From assembly GCA_020724525.1 (NCBI GenBank), contig DYGU01000001.1:62001-126000 (forward strand): a stretch of DNA of 64,000 nucleotides. Reading direction: 5' to 3'. Made by a program: the position numbers and the translations under genes. Origin of the DNA: Dehalococcoides mccartyi. Its GTDB lineage: Bacteria > Chloroflexota > Dehalococcoidia > GIF9 > DYGU01. Every line of letters begins with the position of its first letter. Position 1 is the stretch's first letter. The notes beneath the pieces were generated by a model, which was not told where the DNA came from, did not search any database, and saw only the letters and a program-made list of their open reading frames with translations. Shown here piece after piece: positions 21,002-31,428 of this stretch.

Positions 21002-23131
21002 TCAACTAACTACCCAATCAAGCTTAAGAGAAGTGTTTTCTCCCGGTGGTAGCTTGAGAGGCAAAAGAAAGACAAGGCAGCTTGCCTGGTAGAGTCTTTC
21101 AATTCCAGCTTCGGAGTTAGAAATAGTTTCCACAGGAAAGCGCCACAGCTTAACCTCTGGAGCAATATCCACTTCTATTTCTATATCCAACCCTTGATTA
21201 CCCAGAATTAGATGGTCTATAGCTGATAATTCACCCCAGGAATCAAGGTGTGAGTCATCCAGAGTAACCCCCGATATTTTGTAGTAAGCTACCTCGCTAT
21301 GTCCACCCCCCAAAAGATTTATGTTCCATTCACAACCAAAGATAGTCTGGACCGGGCAGTGGCTGGAGTTTTTGATTTTATAGCTTATGGAAAGCCTTTC
21401 TTTCCCGGACTCTAATTGAATTTTCTTGGTGATTTCCAAAGGTAACCTTTCCCCGCCAACTTGTAGACTGCCACTCCGGCTTGAACTAACTGTTAGCCTT
21501 TTCCCTCGCCCCTCCAAAGAAACTCTATACGGCTGGCTGACGAAGTCCCCCAGCTCGGTATAAGAATTATTGGCAAAATCCATCAGACCAACATCGGGGC
21601 TTAAGAAATGGTCAAGAAGACTGGAGCGAGGATAGCTGTCATATACCAGCAAAGGCGATAACCCGGCGTCTTTCACCTTTATCTGGTCATGGATGCTGCT
21701 GATAGTTTTAGACAAGGAAGCATCCTTTCCAGCCGAAATTCTCTCGGTCAGCACTTTGTGGTAAGCTTCCGGTCGTCGGGCTAAAGTAGCTAATAAATTA
21801 TAATCATGACGGCGCAAGTCCCATTCAAAAATAGACCCGCCCTCTTTAGGACTGAGATAAAGGGAAAAAGCATCGCTGTTAATAAGCACCTCTTCATAAC
21901 CATCACCGTCAAAGTCGACCTGTTCCCACCTAATCCCGGTCCGGCATAGTGCTATGTCGGCTTTGTTCTCGGCTCGGATAAGATGTTTATAGGTAGTTGC
22001 CCTGAGGTCAGCCAGATAAACTCCACCAAAAACACCATGCCAGTAAGGTTCATTACATTGGGCTTGCCACAGCTCTTGCAAGCCACAATTATCCGGGCTC
22101 TCTTGACGAGCCTTGTATACCTTCTTGTGGACTGAAAGCATCTTTTTATGCATCCGGTTTGCCTCAGGGTATTTGACTAAAAAATGGCGCCAGAAACCAC
22201 CACGCATAAACTGAGTTATATCCCTGCGACCTTCAGCCTCTAATTGATGCTTAAGATTAGTCAGCTCCCAGGATTTTTGGGCTGGCAAAGCCCATTCCAA
22301 CATCTCATCATAAGCAGCACACGGCAGGTAAATCCTGCCTATAGGCCGAATTTTCCGGACAAAATCGCCCAATTTAATGGTATGGAGCCAGTCCCGATTA
22401 TCCTCCAAGGTTGAAAAAAAGTTGTCTACCCAGCCTTCCTTCCAGCAATGACTATAAGTGCCGGGCCAACTCCCAAATTTTTCACCGTCGTCGCCTAATA
22501 CAGCAATTTTTGTTTCCCGCTCAGAGGCTTGCTCTTTGAAGAAATTTATAACCTCGTCCACCCGATGCCAGGGGATAGAATAGCGGAGATACTTGCTGAT
22601 GAGGAATATTTTTACTGGATAGCCCTCGTCCTCGGTAATGTAATAACCGAAGAAATCTTTATCTTCCAGCCCCACCCCCTCGAAATGAGTATCATCAACC
22701 AATGTCCAGTCTATTCCAGCTTGAGCCAATATCTTGGTTAAGGAAGGCTCCCAAACTCGCTCGGTCAACCATAGCCCCGTTGGATTACAACCAAACCAGT
22801 TGTGAATAAGAGAGCTCATTTTAGAGATTTGCCCCAGTTTATCGGCATCAGGGATAGCTGGTAGGATAGGCTCATAATAGCCACCACTTATGAGCTCTAC
22901 TTGTCCCCTTTGGACAAGGTTAGCTAATCGGTGAAGAAACTCGGGATGTTTTTGCTGCAACCAGTCTATGAGACAACCACTGTAATGGAAAGAAAACTTA
23001 AGAGCTGGGTATCTCTCAACAACCTCAAGCATGGGCAAATAAGCTTGCCTGTAAGCTTCCTCAAAAACCCAGGGGAAATTACCTACCGGCTGATGGTTAT
23101 GGATAACTATACCAAAATATATTTGTCTCAT
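21002..23131 (-). CDS. GH57 4-alpha-glucanotransferase/alpha-amylase-like enzyme
   Basis: GIVIHNHQPVGNFPWVFEEAYRQAY (motif 1), GLWLTERVWEP (motif 3 Glu), AVLGDDGEKFGSWPGTY (motif 4 Asp), long beta-rich C-terminal region. Confidence 0.9.
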   Translation of the reverse strand: MRQIYFGIVIHNHQPVGNFPWVFEEAYRQAYLPMLEVVERYPALKFSFHYSGCLIDWLQQKHPEFLHRLANLVQRGQVELISGGYYEPILPAIPDADKLGQISKMSSLIHNWFGCNPTGLWLTERVWEPSLTKILAQAGIDWTLVDDTHFEGVGLEDKDFFGYYITEDEGYPVKIFLISKYLRYSIPWHRVDEVINFFKEQASERETKIAVLGDDGEKFGSWPGTYSHCWKEGWVDNFFSTLEDNRDWLHTIKLGDFVRKIRPIGRIYLPCAAYDEMLEWALPAQKSWELTNLKHQLEAEGRRDITQFMRGGFWRHFLVKYPEANRMHKKMLSVHKKVYKARQESPDNCGLQELWQAQCNEPYWHGVFGGVYLADLRATTYKHLIRAENKADIALCRTGIRWEQVDFDGDGYEEVLINSDAFSLYLSPKEGGSIFEWDLRRHDYNLLATLARRPEAYHKVLTERISAGKDASLSKTISSIHDQIKVKDAGLSPLLVYDSYPRSSLLDHFLSPDVGLMDFANNSYTELGDFVSQPYRVSLEGRGKRLTVSSSRSGSLQVGGERLPLEITKKIQLESGKERLSISYKIKNSSHCPVQTIFGCEWNINLLGGGHSEVAYYKISGVTLDDSHLDSWGELSAIDHLILGNQGLDIEIEVDIAPEVKLWRFPVETISNSEAGIERLYQASCLVFLLPLKLPPGENTSLKLDWVVS

Positions 23132-23167
23132 TCTGTTTTATGCTTAGCCTTTTAAATTTCTGGACTT

Positions 23168-25078
23168 TTACCCTAATTCCGGCTTCTTTAACTTCTGTAA
23201 TTCTTCTTCAGTTAGAGTGCTTTCCAGTATTGCTGGAAATTTCGGTGGATAAAGCCTATACAGATACTCGTACATAGTAGTGAGGATGGTATCTACATCT
23301 CCAGCTTTAACCCAGGTGCGTTGTATATGGTCAATGGAGATGAAAACAGCTCGACAATAATTGCGGAAACTGCTAAGTAATCGCTTCAATTCTGTAATAA
23401 ACTTGCCACCAGTGGCGAACTGTAACCGCTCGTTGTGGTGTTGTGCCCTGAGGATGAATTTGGTTGCTTCGTGCCTCCAGCGGTAGGCTGAGTCCAACTC
23501 CTGGAAAGCCTCGGTATATTCCCATCCCGTCTTTAAGGATAACTTAACCAGGGCTTCTGTTAGATAGCTGCACCGGGTATCAATGATAATTTCAAGTATG
23601 CGTTCCAGCCCCCGAAAACAGGAACTATCTATGGATGAGAAATTCTTCCGGGCGAAGTCCAAGGTGGCTTTTTCTTCTATCCGGTTAAGAAGAAGGTCAG
23701 CCAGACAATAACCGTGAAGAAAAGGTCTCTTCTGCAAGCCTTCATTGGGAAACCATCCCCAATTGCAGGCACGCTTGATAATACGCGAATGAAGAACAAG
23801 CTGGGCAGGAGCAGGAAATTTGCCAAAGTCATACTCAGCTTCATTCAACTGTTGAGCTGTCAGGGGTATCTCCTGGGAAAAACCGAACGTGGCAAGAAGG
23901 GAATTAACCAACTGGACGATATAGCGTCCCGGTTCCCAAAAAATGAAAGGCGACCTTCGGAAAATTTGTTTCGTTGTGTCTACGCCTCTGAACTCGCCGG
24001 CTTCTAATGGCGGGTAGTGTCCATCATAGCGTAGCACTAACCGAATTTCAGGAGCCCAAGAAACCTGATGGAAGCGAACCTGCTTTAACCTGTCAAGATT
24101 AGGTAATACCTCTCCTTCCAGATACTGGTCTGGAGTGACGAAATTTACTTTGATGTTGTTTTCCTTCTTTAGAGTACTCGTCCAGGCACCTTGCATAATA
24201 TCAAGGGCGACATCACCAAAGTCCATCAACTCTAAGTCCTGAATATAAAGGACAAGCCCTTTATCAGGAGACTCCTTCAAAGCCCGATGGAGGACTGCCT
24301 GATATTCAGCTATAGCTATCTCCTTGCTAATAGGGAATTTAACGAATTGCCGCTGCTGGTATTCCTCAGGTAATACCCAATAGCGCCCAAGGATATAACC
24401 CTGGTTCTTTACACCTTCTGTCTTCCACCTAGTGATGGGGTGCCATATGTATTGAGAAACTGGAAAATGGCGGGGTAGAGCAATAAGGTCATGGGAAATT
24501 AGAAACGGTTCATAGTTTTCATTCAAATTTCCATTAACTTCATAATAAGCCTTTTTCTTGTCAAAGTTAGGAAAAATAACCCAACTAATGTCACTACTCT
24601 TAATGGCACCAAGCTTGCGGGAGTCCAGGGAGCCTTCTGTAGAGAAAAGTCCGGGGTGTTTTGGTTTGGGGATGCTCAATACATCATGGATGAATTCTTT
24701 ATTGAGGCGTATCTCATCTTCAATTTCGGTCTCAGTCAGTAATGAAATATGAGTATGATGGGCATATCCATAAACAGGATAGAAAAATCTCTCTTGGTAA
24801 GCTTTCTTAATTTCAGCCAAAGTTTCGGGCATGAGATTAGCTATCTGAATTAGTAGCTCATTGGTAATCTCCAGTGCCACGGGAATCTTCATGCCCCGAG
24901 CAAAATTTACCAGTTCCAAGTAAATATCACGCCCTTCAGCACTCCGTTTAATAAGCCAGTTCTCATCATATAGAGCCTGTTTCAAATCTATATCAGCCAC
25001 ATTTTTCATTAGCCTTTGAGTAAGTTCCCAAATAGGCTCATGGGCATGGAAAGCTAAAATGACATATACTTCCTTCAC
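23168..25078 (-). CDS. Divergent GH57-like protein (636 aa)
   Basis: VILAFHAHEPIWELTQRL (motif 1-like HxHxP), GLFSTEGSLDSRKL, VLYIQDLELMDFGD; placed inside the GH57 cluster. Confidence 0.65.
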   Translation of the reverse strand: MKEVYVILAFHAHEPIWELTQRLMKNVADIDLKQALYDENWLIKRSAEGRDIYLELVNFARGMKIPVALEITNELLIQIANLMPETLAEIKKAYQERFFYPVYGYAHHTHISLLTETEIEDEIRLNKEFIHDVLSIPKPKHPGLFSTEGSLDSRKLGAIKSSDISWVIFPNFDKKKAYYEVNGNLNENYEPFLISHDLIALPRHFPVSQYIWHPITRWKTEGVKNQGYILGRYWVLPEEYQQRQFVKFPISKEIAIAEYQAVLHRALKESPDKGLVLYIQDLELMDFGDVALDIMQGAWTSTLKKENNIKVNFVTPDQYLEGEVLPNLDRLKQVRFHQVSWAPEIRLVLRYDGHYPPLEAGEFRGVDTTKQIFRRSPFIFWEPGRYIVQLVNSLLATFGFSQEIPLTAQQLNEAEYDFGKFPAPAQLVLHSRIIKRACNWGWFPNEGLQKRPFLHGYCLADLLLNRIEEKATLDFARKNFSSIDSSCFRGLERILEIIIDTRCSYLTEALVKLSLKTGWEYTEAFQELDSAYRWRHEATKFILRAQHHNERLQFATGGKFITELKRLLSSFRNYCRAVFISIDHIQRTWVKAGDVDTILTTMYEYLYRLYPPKFPAILESTLTEEELQKLKKPELG

Positions 25079-25093
25079 TCAGATTCCTTAATG

Positions 25094-26320
25094 CTATCCA
25101 AAAGTCAGCTCGGAAGCCACTTCTTTGTGCTCCTCAAGATATTGCCGTTTTAGTGCTTCAGCTTTGCCTGTCCCCTGCCACCGCTTGGCTGTTTCTACTA
25201 TGGAGTCAAAAAGGGACTTTGCCGCTTCTAATCCTTTGGGGGACAGGTTCTTTCGAACCTTCTGAATGGCATCATAAAGCCTTTGAGCACCGGCTTCAAT
25301 CATCCCAGTATCCCACCAGGGACGGCAACTTGCCCACCAGTACTGACAGCTATGAAGTCCCTCATCGAGAAGATGCCTGGCTTCGGCATAGTCTTCAGAA
25401 TTTTGCGGCACCTGCCGGATAAGTTCTACGGCTAAGTTGGTCAGACGCCACTGGAGCCGGTGAATCTCGTGGCCGGGATATGACCATTGGGGGTAAGGTA
25501 TGCCCCGAGCCATTTCATCCTCCCAGGTGCTCCATGAAGACGGCAATGGGGATACTTTTTCTAAACAATGGAAAAGCTGTAGTAGTTCTGAGACAGTGCA
25601 AGTCTGGGGTTTTCCGATAGTAAAGACTCCCTCAAGAAGTTTTTCTTGCCCCGACCGATGATGTCCGTAAATTTCTCCGTCAGTGCCAGTTAGTAAATAA
25701 CAGTACCTATCCAATTTATTTTCCAGAGCTTTAAGGAAAAGGTTAGCGTTGGGATACTTACCATAGGTGAGTCCGGCGCTGAAGGGACGCTCTTTGAAAA
25801 AAACACTAAAATTGTCTAACCCGTCAATTTGGTAGATAATATCGTCCCTTATTACTCCAATCTTGCCTTGAAAAGCAATCTCGTCTATTACAATCCAGGA
25901 AAAACCAAGCTCATCAGCTACCTTGGCTATGTCAAAACTATAACCCATTTCAGGGGGGAAAAATCCCCGGGGGTTATAAATTTCACCAAAATAGTACCTA
26001 TTTACTTTCGTGTTTAATTCTATCTGCCGTATAACCTCAGCCTCAGGGACAAGGGGCAAAATGGGGTGATACATGGCACTACCGGTAAACTCAATTTGTC
26101 CCTTTTCCGCCAATTTACCCAACCCGCCTATAACATCCTCATACCCATAACGGGCAAGGTGTTCGGTCAGGACAGCACTTATGTTCAAGGTAATCTTGCC
26201 TTTTGGGTTGTTTTCCAGTATTGATACGAGTTTTCTATAGCACTCCTCGGACACTTTACGCACAATCTCTTCCGTTTGTGTTGGTGGCTGATAAATATGT
26301 AGAAAATTAGCCCAGTGCAT
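25094..26320 (-). CDS. GH57-family protein (paralogue A)
   Basis: NFLHIYQPPTQTEEIVRKVSEECYRKLV, GFFPPEMGYSFDIAKVADELGF, GTDGEIYGHHR. Confidence 0.88.
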   Translation of the reverse strand: MHWANFLHIYQPPTQTEEIVRKVSEECYRKLVSILENNPKGKITLNISAVLTEHLARYGYEDVIGGLGKLAEKGQIEFTGSAMYHPILPLVPEAEVIRQIELNTKVNRYYFGEIYNPRGFFPPEMGYSFDIAKVADELGFSWIVIDEIAFQGKIGVIRDDIIYQIDGLDNFSVFFKERPFSAGLTYGKYPNANLFLKALENKLDRYCYLLTGTDGEIYGHHRSGQEKLLEGVFTIGKPQTCTVSELLQLFHCLEKVSPLPSSWSTWEDEMARGIPYPQWSYPGHEIHRLQWRLTNLAVELIRQVPQNSEDYAEARHLLDEGLHSCQYWWASCRPWWDTGMIEAGAQRLYDAIQKVRKNLSPKGLEAAKSLFDSIVETAKRWQGTGKAEALKRQYLEEHKEVASELTFG

Positions 26321-26360
26321 TCCTGTTCCCTTTTTGGTCGAATATAACTAAACCGAAAAT

Positions 26361-27638
26361 TTAGAGATAAATTACGTCACCGTGGTAATCAAGGGATAGA
26401 AAAAGAAGCAAATAATCTCTGAGCTGACGGGTGATTAAGAAGTTTTGCTTGACATGCTGCCGACCATTCTCACCAAGCCATTTAGCATATTCGGCGTTCG
26501 TTAAAAGTTGTCTGAGAGCGTAAACTGCCCCATCAATGCTGTAACATAAAAGTCCGGTGAATCTATGTTTTGTCTGCAATGGTATCCCACCTACTGCAGA
26601 CGCTACTACAGGCTTCCTCTTCCATAGAGCTTCACTTACAGTGAGGGCAAAGCCTTCCTTTAGGGACTTCTGCATAATTACTGTTGCTGCTCTCTGGAGA
26701 GCATTAATTTCAATGTCGCTCCCTGGGGGTATTAAAAGAATATGGATATCTGGATTCCCTGCCGCTCGTTCCTTTACCTCGTTAAGTACCGTTTCCGATT
26801 CCGGGTCATCACTGGCAGTGCCTCCGGCTAAGACTAACTGGCAATCTATGTTCTTCTTCACCTTCTCAAAAGCATCTATTGTCCCGAGGGGGTCTTTGAG
26901 GTAATCAAAGCGGGAAATCTGGACAATCATAGGTTTATCCCGGTTCAAACCGTATTTACTTAAAACTGAATCAATTATTTCTTGGGGTAACTCTTTGTTT
27001 TTATCACTCAGAGGGTCTATTGCTGGTGGGATTAAGAACTGGCGGATAGGAAGCTCTTGGGCAAAATTGGGGGATGAGAAGACTACAGCATCATAGTCAA
27101 GGACAAAACTTTGAAGGGAGTTCCATACTTTCTGGTTGGGGTTTGAAATATCAATGTGACATCTCCATACCCATTTTCTGCCAATCTCTTTCTTTTTGGT
27201 TACCAAGGCTACCGGTTGGGGGTCGTGAACAAAAAATATGTCTCCGTAAAACTTTAGTTCATTGAGATTACGCTGGCTTGTCTCCAAGAACAGAGAAAGG
27301 TCCTGGGGTGATACCTTCTCATCTTTGCCATGAAGAGCGTTGTGGAACTTCTTAGTAACTTCAAAGAACTCATTACTACCTTGGATAACATTCCATCGGG
27401 CGTCAACACCCAGTTGGTTCAATAAAGGCACTAAATGAGATAGTATTTCAGCTACTCCTCCGCCGAAATAGGTGGAGTTTATAGCCTGAATGACCTTCCC
27501 GGAGAGCCGGTCACCAAGCATCCTTAACTCTTCAATATAGCTTCTGCCAACAATGGGCTCATAATCCTGGATCTTGCTTTTAGACTGCTGGTAAGTTTCT
27601 TCTTCCACGATTCTTTTCTGCTTAAATATTCTTTTCAA
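26361..27638 (-). CDS. TreT-like trehalose synthase, GT4-family glycosyltransferase
   Basis: INSTYFGGGVAEILSHLVPLLNQLGVDARWNVIQGSNEFFEVTKKFHNALHG; FDYLKDPLGTIDAFEKVK; KEGFALTVSEALWKRKPVVASAVGGIPLQ. Confidence 0.88.
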   Translation of the reverse strand: MKRIFKQKRIVEEETYQQSKSKIQDYEPIVGRSYIEELRMLGDRLSGKVIQAINSTYFGGGVAEILSHLVPLLNQLGVDARWNVIQGSNEFFEVTKKFHNALHGKDEKVSPQDLSLFLETSQRNLNELKFYGDIFFVHDPQPVALVTKKKEIGRKWVWRCHIDISNPNQKVWNSLQSFVLDYDAVVFSSPNFAQELPIRQFLIPPAIDPLSDKNKELPQEIIDSVLSKYGLNRDKPMIVQISRFDYLKDPLGTIDAFEKVKKNIDCQLVLAGGTASDDPESETVLNEVKERAAGNPDIHILLIPPGSDIEINALQRAATVIMQKSLKEGFALTVSEALWKRKPVVASAVGGIPLQTKHRFTGLLCYSIDGAVYALRQLLTNAEYAKWLGENGRQHVKQNFLITRQLRDYLLLFLSLDYHGDVIYL

Positions 27639-29001
27639 TGAGCTTGATTATGGCGGCTCTAAGACTCTCTAAAGTGTAAATATAAGGGTCAAGGTGAGCT
27701 ATTTTATCACCTAATTCTTTTTTCTCCAGGCAATCTTCAACCCAGATAGAGAAGTCATTGGTGCCTTTTGGTACTCTCAGCCTGGCTTCAAAAATGTGGA
27801 AATAAATAGAACCAGTGGTAATTTTCTTTATTACCTCCACAAACTCTCTCAGGTCATACGCAACATAGGGGGTGGGTAGTATGACACTTATTGACCGGAT
27901 AAAGTGAAATTCCCGTCCTTCTGGAGCTGTCTGCCAGTCACGGCTTCTTGCCAAGTAGTCTTCAATAACATCTACAAGCCGCATTTTCAAAGTTCCAATG
28001 GTGGGGAAATCAAAGGTATCTATAGCAGCTAATCTTTCTCCTAAAATTTCGTTACCTAAGGCATCGCTTACCCACAGGGCAAAATCATTAGCCGGTTCTG
28101 GGGTAAGATAGTGATGCTCCTCTAAAAAATGGTGAGTATGGTAATAAACCACCGAGTCAGGGACTTCTCTCAGTATATTGACCATCTCGCGCAAATTTCT
28201 TGCCTTAAGCCCGGTTAGCTCCTTTAGATGAAGACGGGTGTAGAAGCGGAAGGGGTAGGTAGCCTTTTTCACCGGGCGCCCATAATTAACGACCGTGGTC
28301 CGAGCCAAAGTGTTGTTGGGGATAAGAACAAAATTACCTTCCAGGGTCTTAATTTGAGTATTTCTCCAGGTGATATCAGTTACATAACCTGCTTCACCCG
28401 GCTCTACTTTTATAAAATCACCCACCTTAATTTGCTCACCCCAGGCTATTTGAACTCCGGAAATGAAATTAGGGATGGCATCTCTTAAGGCTAAACCAGC
28501 TATGAAGAGGGCGGCAGCTAAGACGAGAATGATGGGAGTAGTGGGTACACCCCAGATATCAAGCAGTATCAATACACCCACAATGATGATGGTAACTCGG
28601 GCAATATTTACTGCTAATGTGGTCGGGGGCTGAGGAGCTTTTATTTTAGTCAAACAAAGCTTGAGCAATTTTTCGCTTAAGCTAATAGTTACCCATACTA
28701 ATGACAAGACTAGGAGGCTGCCTATTACCTTACCAGCTATAATTTTGCTTCCCGACGGCAATACCGAGACTTGAATAGCTATATAAATACCTAATAAAAG
28801 GAACCAGTGTAAGAAAGAGCGCTGTGTCGCCTCGACAACTAACTGACCCCCTTCCCATCTTGTCTTTGCCAGCCACTGGCTGAAAGCGTCATAGGCAACT
28901 TTTCTCAGCCGCAGACCAGCAACAAAAGAACCAAGAAGGATTAATACTGGAGTAGCCACCAGAAGCCAATTATCAATTAACCACTGAGACCATTGAATCA
29001 T
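27622..29001 (-). CDS. MscS-family mechanosensitive channel with two C-terminal DUF5752-like repeats
   Basis: GLALRDAIPNFISGVQIAWGEQIKVGDFIKVEPGEAGYVTDITWRNTQIKTLEGNFVLIPNNTLARTTVVNYG is MscS core; NDFALWVSDALGNEILGERLAAID and NDFSIWVEDCLEKKELGDKIAHLD are tandem repeats. Confidence 0.9.
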   Translation of the reverse strand: MIQWSQWLIDNWLLVATPVLILLGSFVAGLRLRKVAYDAFSQWLAKTRWEGGQLVVEATQRSFLHWFLLLGIYIAIQVSVLPSGSKIIAGKVIGSLLVLSLVWVTISLSEKLLKLCLTKIKAPQPPTTLAVNIARVTIIIVGVLILLDIWGVPTTPIILVLAAALFIAGLALRDAIPNFISGVQIAWGEQIKVGDFIKVEPGEAGYVTDITWRNTQIKTLEGNFVLIPNNTLARTTVVNYGRPVKKATYPFRFYTRLHLKELTGLKARNLREMVNILREVPDSVVYYHTHHFLEEHHYLTPEPANDFALWVSDALGNEILGERLAAIDTFDFPTIGTLKMRLVDVIEDYLARSRDWQTAPEGREFHFIRSISVILPTPYVAYDLREFVEVIKKITTGSIYFHIFEARLRVPKGTNDFSIWVEDCLEKKELGDKIAHLDPYIYTLESLRAAIIKLIEKNI

Positions 29002-29149
29002 TTAGTTGTGTCCTCAGTTAATTTAGGATACCCTTCAAAAGTTGCCCTTTCAGTAGCTCTAAAGTTCATCAGATAACTACAGTACAAATTTATTTAGTGG
29101 CATTTTACCAGAGCTGTGCCTAACAAATCATATTAGTCGTCTTTCCAGT

Positions 29150-30451
29150 CTATTCGCTCACCAGCCTATCGGTGATTTTATTACTCAGGTCCCGGGCAGC
29201 TACCAGTTTATAATAATACTGTCTCTTGAGCTGGGGACTACAACCACTTACGAAAATAGCCTTATAGGCATTAAGCAAAACTTCCCGGTGTAAATTTAAA
29301 CCACGGTTAACCATATTGACATCCCACATAGGTCTCTTGCTCGCCCACCAGAACTGACAGCTATGGAGAGCTGGGTCAAGAAGTCCCCGAGCGATGCTGG
29401 CAAAGTGACGACTGGTAGGGTTATCAGCTACTTCAACCGCTTTAAGAGCTAACTCCAGAGTAATGTCAAGATGTTCCCACTGCATTTGATGGATAGTATT
29501 ATCTTTGTCTTTCCATAGGGGGTAGTAATTTCGGGCTTTGATATCGTCAATAGTAGTGCTCCAGGAAGAAGGCCGGGGTTCAATTGAGCTTCCTTTGGGA
29601 AAGAGGTCCAGTAACTGGCTTATACTAACTATCTCAATAAGTTTAATTTCACCATTTTTCTGGAATTCAAAGAGTTTCTTATGCTGCTCGGCTAAAGGTT
29701 TCTGGCGTCGCATAGTGCCCTTTTTTACTTCAACTGGCTCCAAAGTCTCATAGACTTCAGCCAAAAATAGTTTCTCCCAGTGCTGAATATGATGACCGAA
29801 GGTCTCGGCATCCATAGCCGTAATGACATATATATTCCCCTCACCTTTATATAGCTGCTTTAAATGGTCAATGAAACCCCTGCCATTAACATCTTTAAAG
29901 CTTATTTTATTGCTTAGAATATCGTCTCTAAAGAAAACAGCTAACTTCTCTGCATCAGAGCTGATTTCATGAATAACATTCATGGTCCAGGCTACTGGAC
30001 AGGCAACCCCACTGAGAATAATCCACTCGTGGCGGGATTCAATAACCGGTTCTACAACATCCCGGGAATAGCATAACTCGGGGGGGAAGAATCCTTTGGG
30101 GGCATAGACGTCACCGAGAAAATATCGGTTGGTAAGATGATTCCGCCTTATCTGCCTTTCTATTTCTTCCTTAGGAATCAAAGGGAGAATGGGGTGATAT
30201 TTGGCTGAACCGGTAAACTCTATCTTTCCTTTTTCGGCTAAGTCTCCTAATTTGGTGATTATATCGGAGTGCCCGCATTCCCACAGCATTTCAGTAAGCA
30301 CGCCGGAGATATTGACCGTGGCTCGGGCATGAGGATATTCTTTTAGAACTTCTAATAAGGGACGATAAGCTTCGTTGCTTACTCTCATCAGTATGCTTCG
30401 AGTTTGCGTCGGTGGCTGATAGAAATGAAACAGGGGTGCCCAGTAAATCAT
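29150..30451 (-). CDS. GH57-family protein (paralogue B)
   Basis: PLFHFYQPPTQTRSILMRVSNEAYRPLL, GFFPPELCYSRDVVEPV, AMDAETFGHHIQHWE; clearly paralogous to the 25094-26320 ORF. Confidence 0.88.
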   Translation of the reverse strand: MIYWAPLFHFYQPPTQTRSILMRVSNEAYRPLLEVLKEYPHARATVNISGVLTEMLWECGHSDIITKLGDLAEKGKIEFTGSAKYHPILPLIPKEEIERQIRRNHLTNRYFLGDVYAPKGFFPPELCYSRDVVEPVIESRHEWIILSGVACPVAWTMNVIHEISSDAEKLAVFFRDDILSNKISFKDVNGRGFIDHLKQLYKGEGNIYVITAMDAETFGHHIQHWEKLFLAEVYETLEPVEVKKGTMRRQKPLAEQHKKLFEFQKNGEIKLIEIVSISQLLDLFPKGSSIEPRPSSWSTTIDDIKARNYYPLWKDKDNTIHQMQWEHLDITLELALKAVEVADNPTSRHFASIARGLLDPALHSCQFWWASKRPMWDVNMVNRGLNLHREVLLNAYKAIFVSGCSPQLKRQYYYKLVAARDLSNKITDRLVSE

Positions 30452-31428
30452 CAGCCACCTCCCTGAAACACAAAAAGTGCCGCACCTATTATAGCTGAAT
30501 TACCACCCAACTTGGCTCTAATAATCCGGACAGTCCGGGCTGGTAGGAAGAAGGCTCTCTCTTTTACCACCTTTTGGGCTGGGGCAAAGAGCAAACTCCC
30601 CATTTGAGCCATACCCCCACCAATAACAATCCGCTCCGGGTTAAAAATATTGACCAAATTTACCAGGCCAATACCTAAATAATAAGCAGCTTTAGCTATA
30701 ACATCGCAAGCCAAAGTATCTCCCTGACGAGCTGCTTGTGCCACTGTCTGAGCGGTGATATTCTCCATCTTCCCTTCAGTCAGTGTCAGCAGGGAACTTC
30801 TTTCCCCCTGACTAAGGCGTCGGACTGTTTCTTTAGCTACTGCTGTTCCTGAGGCTAAAGTCTCCCAGCAGCCAATATTGCCACAACTACATTTTTCACC
30901 ATTAACATCTATGGTCATATGACCTATTTCCCCGGCACTACCGTCAACTCCTTGATACAGCTCACCATTAACTATAATACCACCACCAATCCCGGTGCTT
31001 ACAGTTAGATAAATTAAGTTATCTACACCCTTACCAGCTCCCAGATGATATTCACCTAAGGCAGCAGCACTGGCATCGTTAATGAGATAAGTTTCCACGC
31101 CAAGCTTCTCAGCGACAATATCTCGTAAAGGGACATCGCACCAACCAGGCAGATGGGGGGAAGCCGTCACCAAGCCTCGTTTTGTATCCAGGGCTCCAGC
31201 GGCAGCTATAGCTAACCCTTTTAGCTCTGAAGTTTGTAATTTGGACTGTTGTAGAGCTTGGTGGGCACCAGAAAACAGCCGGTTAATAACTGCCTTTGGT
31301 CCTTCGTGAGCTAAAGATAAGCAATACGTTTGCGATATTACCTTACCCTGAGGCGAGACAACAGCGGCAGCAATTTTGGTGCCACCTAAATCTACAGCTA
31401 ATACGGGTTTATGGTTACCTCTGGACAC
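30451..31428 (-). CDS. ROK-family glucokinase-like sugar kinase
   Basis: LAVDLGGTKIAAAVV, STGIGGGIIVNGELYQGVDGSAGEIGHMTID, CSCGNIGCWETLASG. Confidence 0.93.
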   Translation of the reverse strand: MSRGNHKPVLAVDLGGTKIAAAVVSPQGKVISQTYCLSLAHEGPKAVINRLFSGAHQALQQSKLQTSELKGLAIAAAGALDTKRGLVTASPHLPGWCDVPLRDIVAEKLGVETYLINDASAAALGEYHLGAGKGVDNLIYLTVSTGIGGGIIVNGELYQGVDGSAGEIGHMTIDVNGEKCSCGNIGCWETLASGTAVAKETVRRLSQGERSSLLTLTEGKMENITAQTVAQAARQGDTLACDVIAKAAYYLGIGLVNLVNIFNPERIVIGGGMAQMGSLLFAPAQKVVKERAFFLPARTVRIIRAKLGGNSAIIGAALFVFQGGG

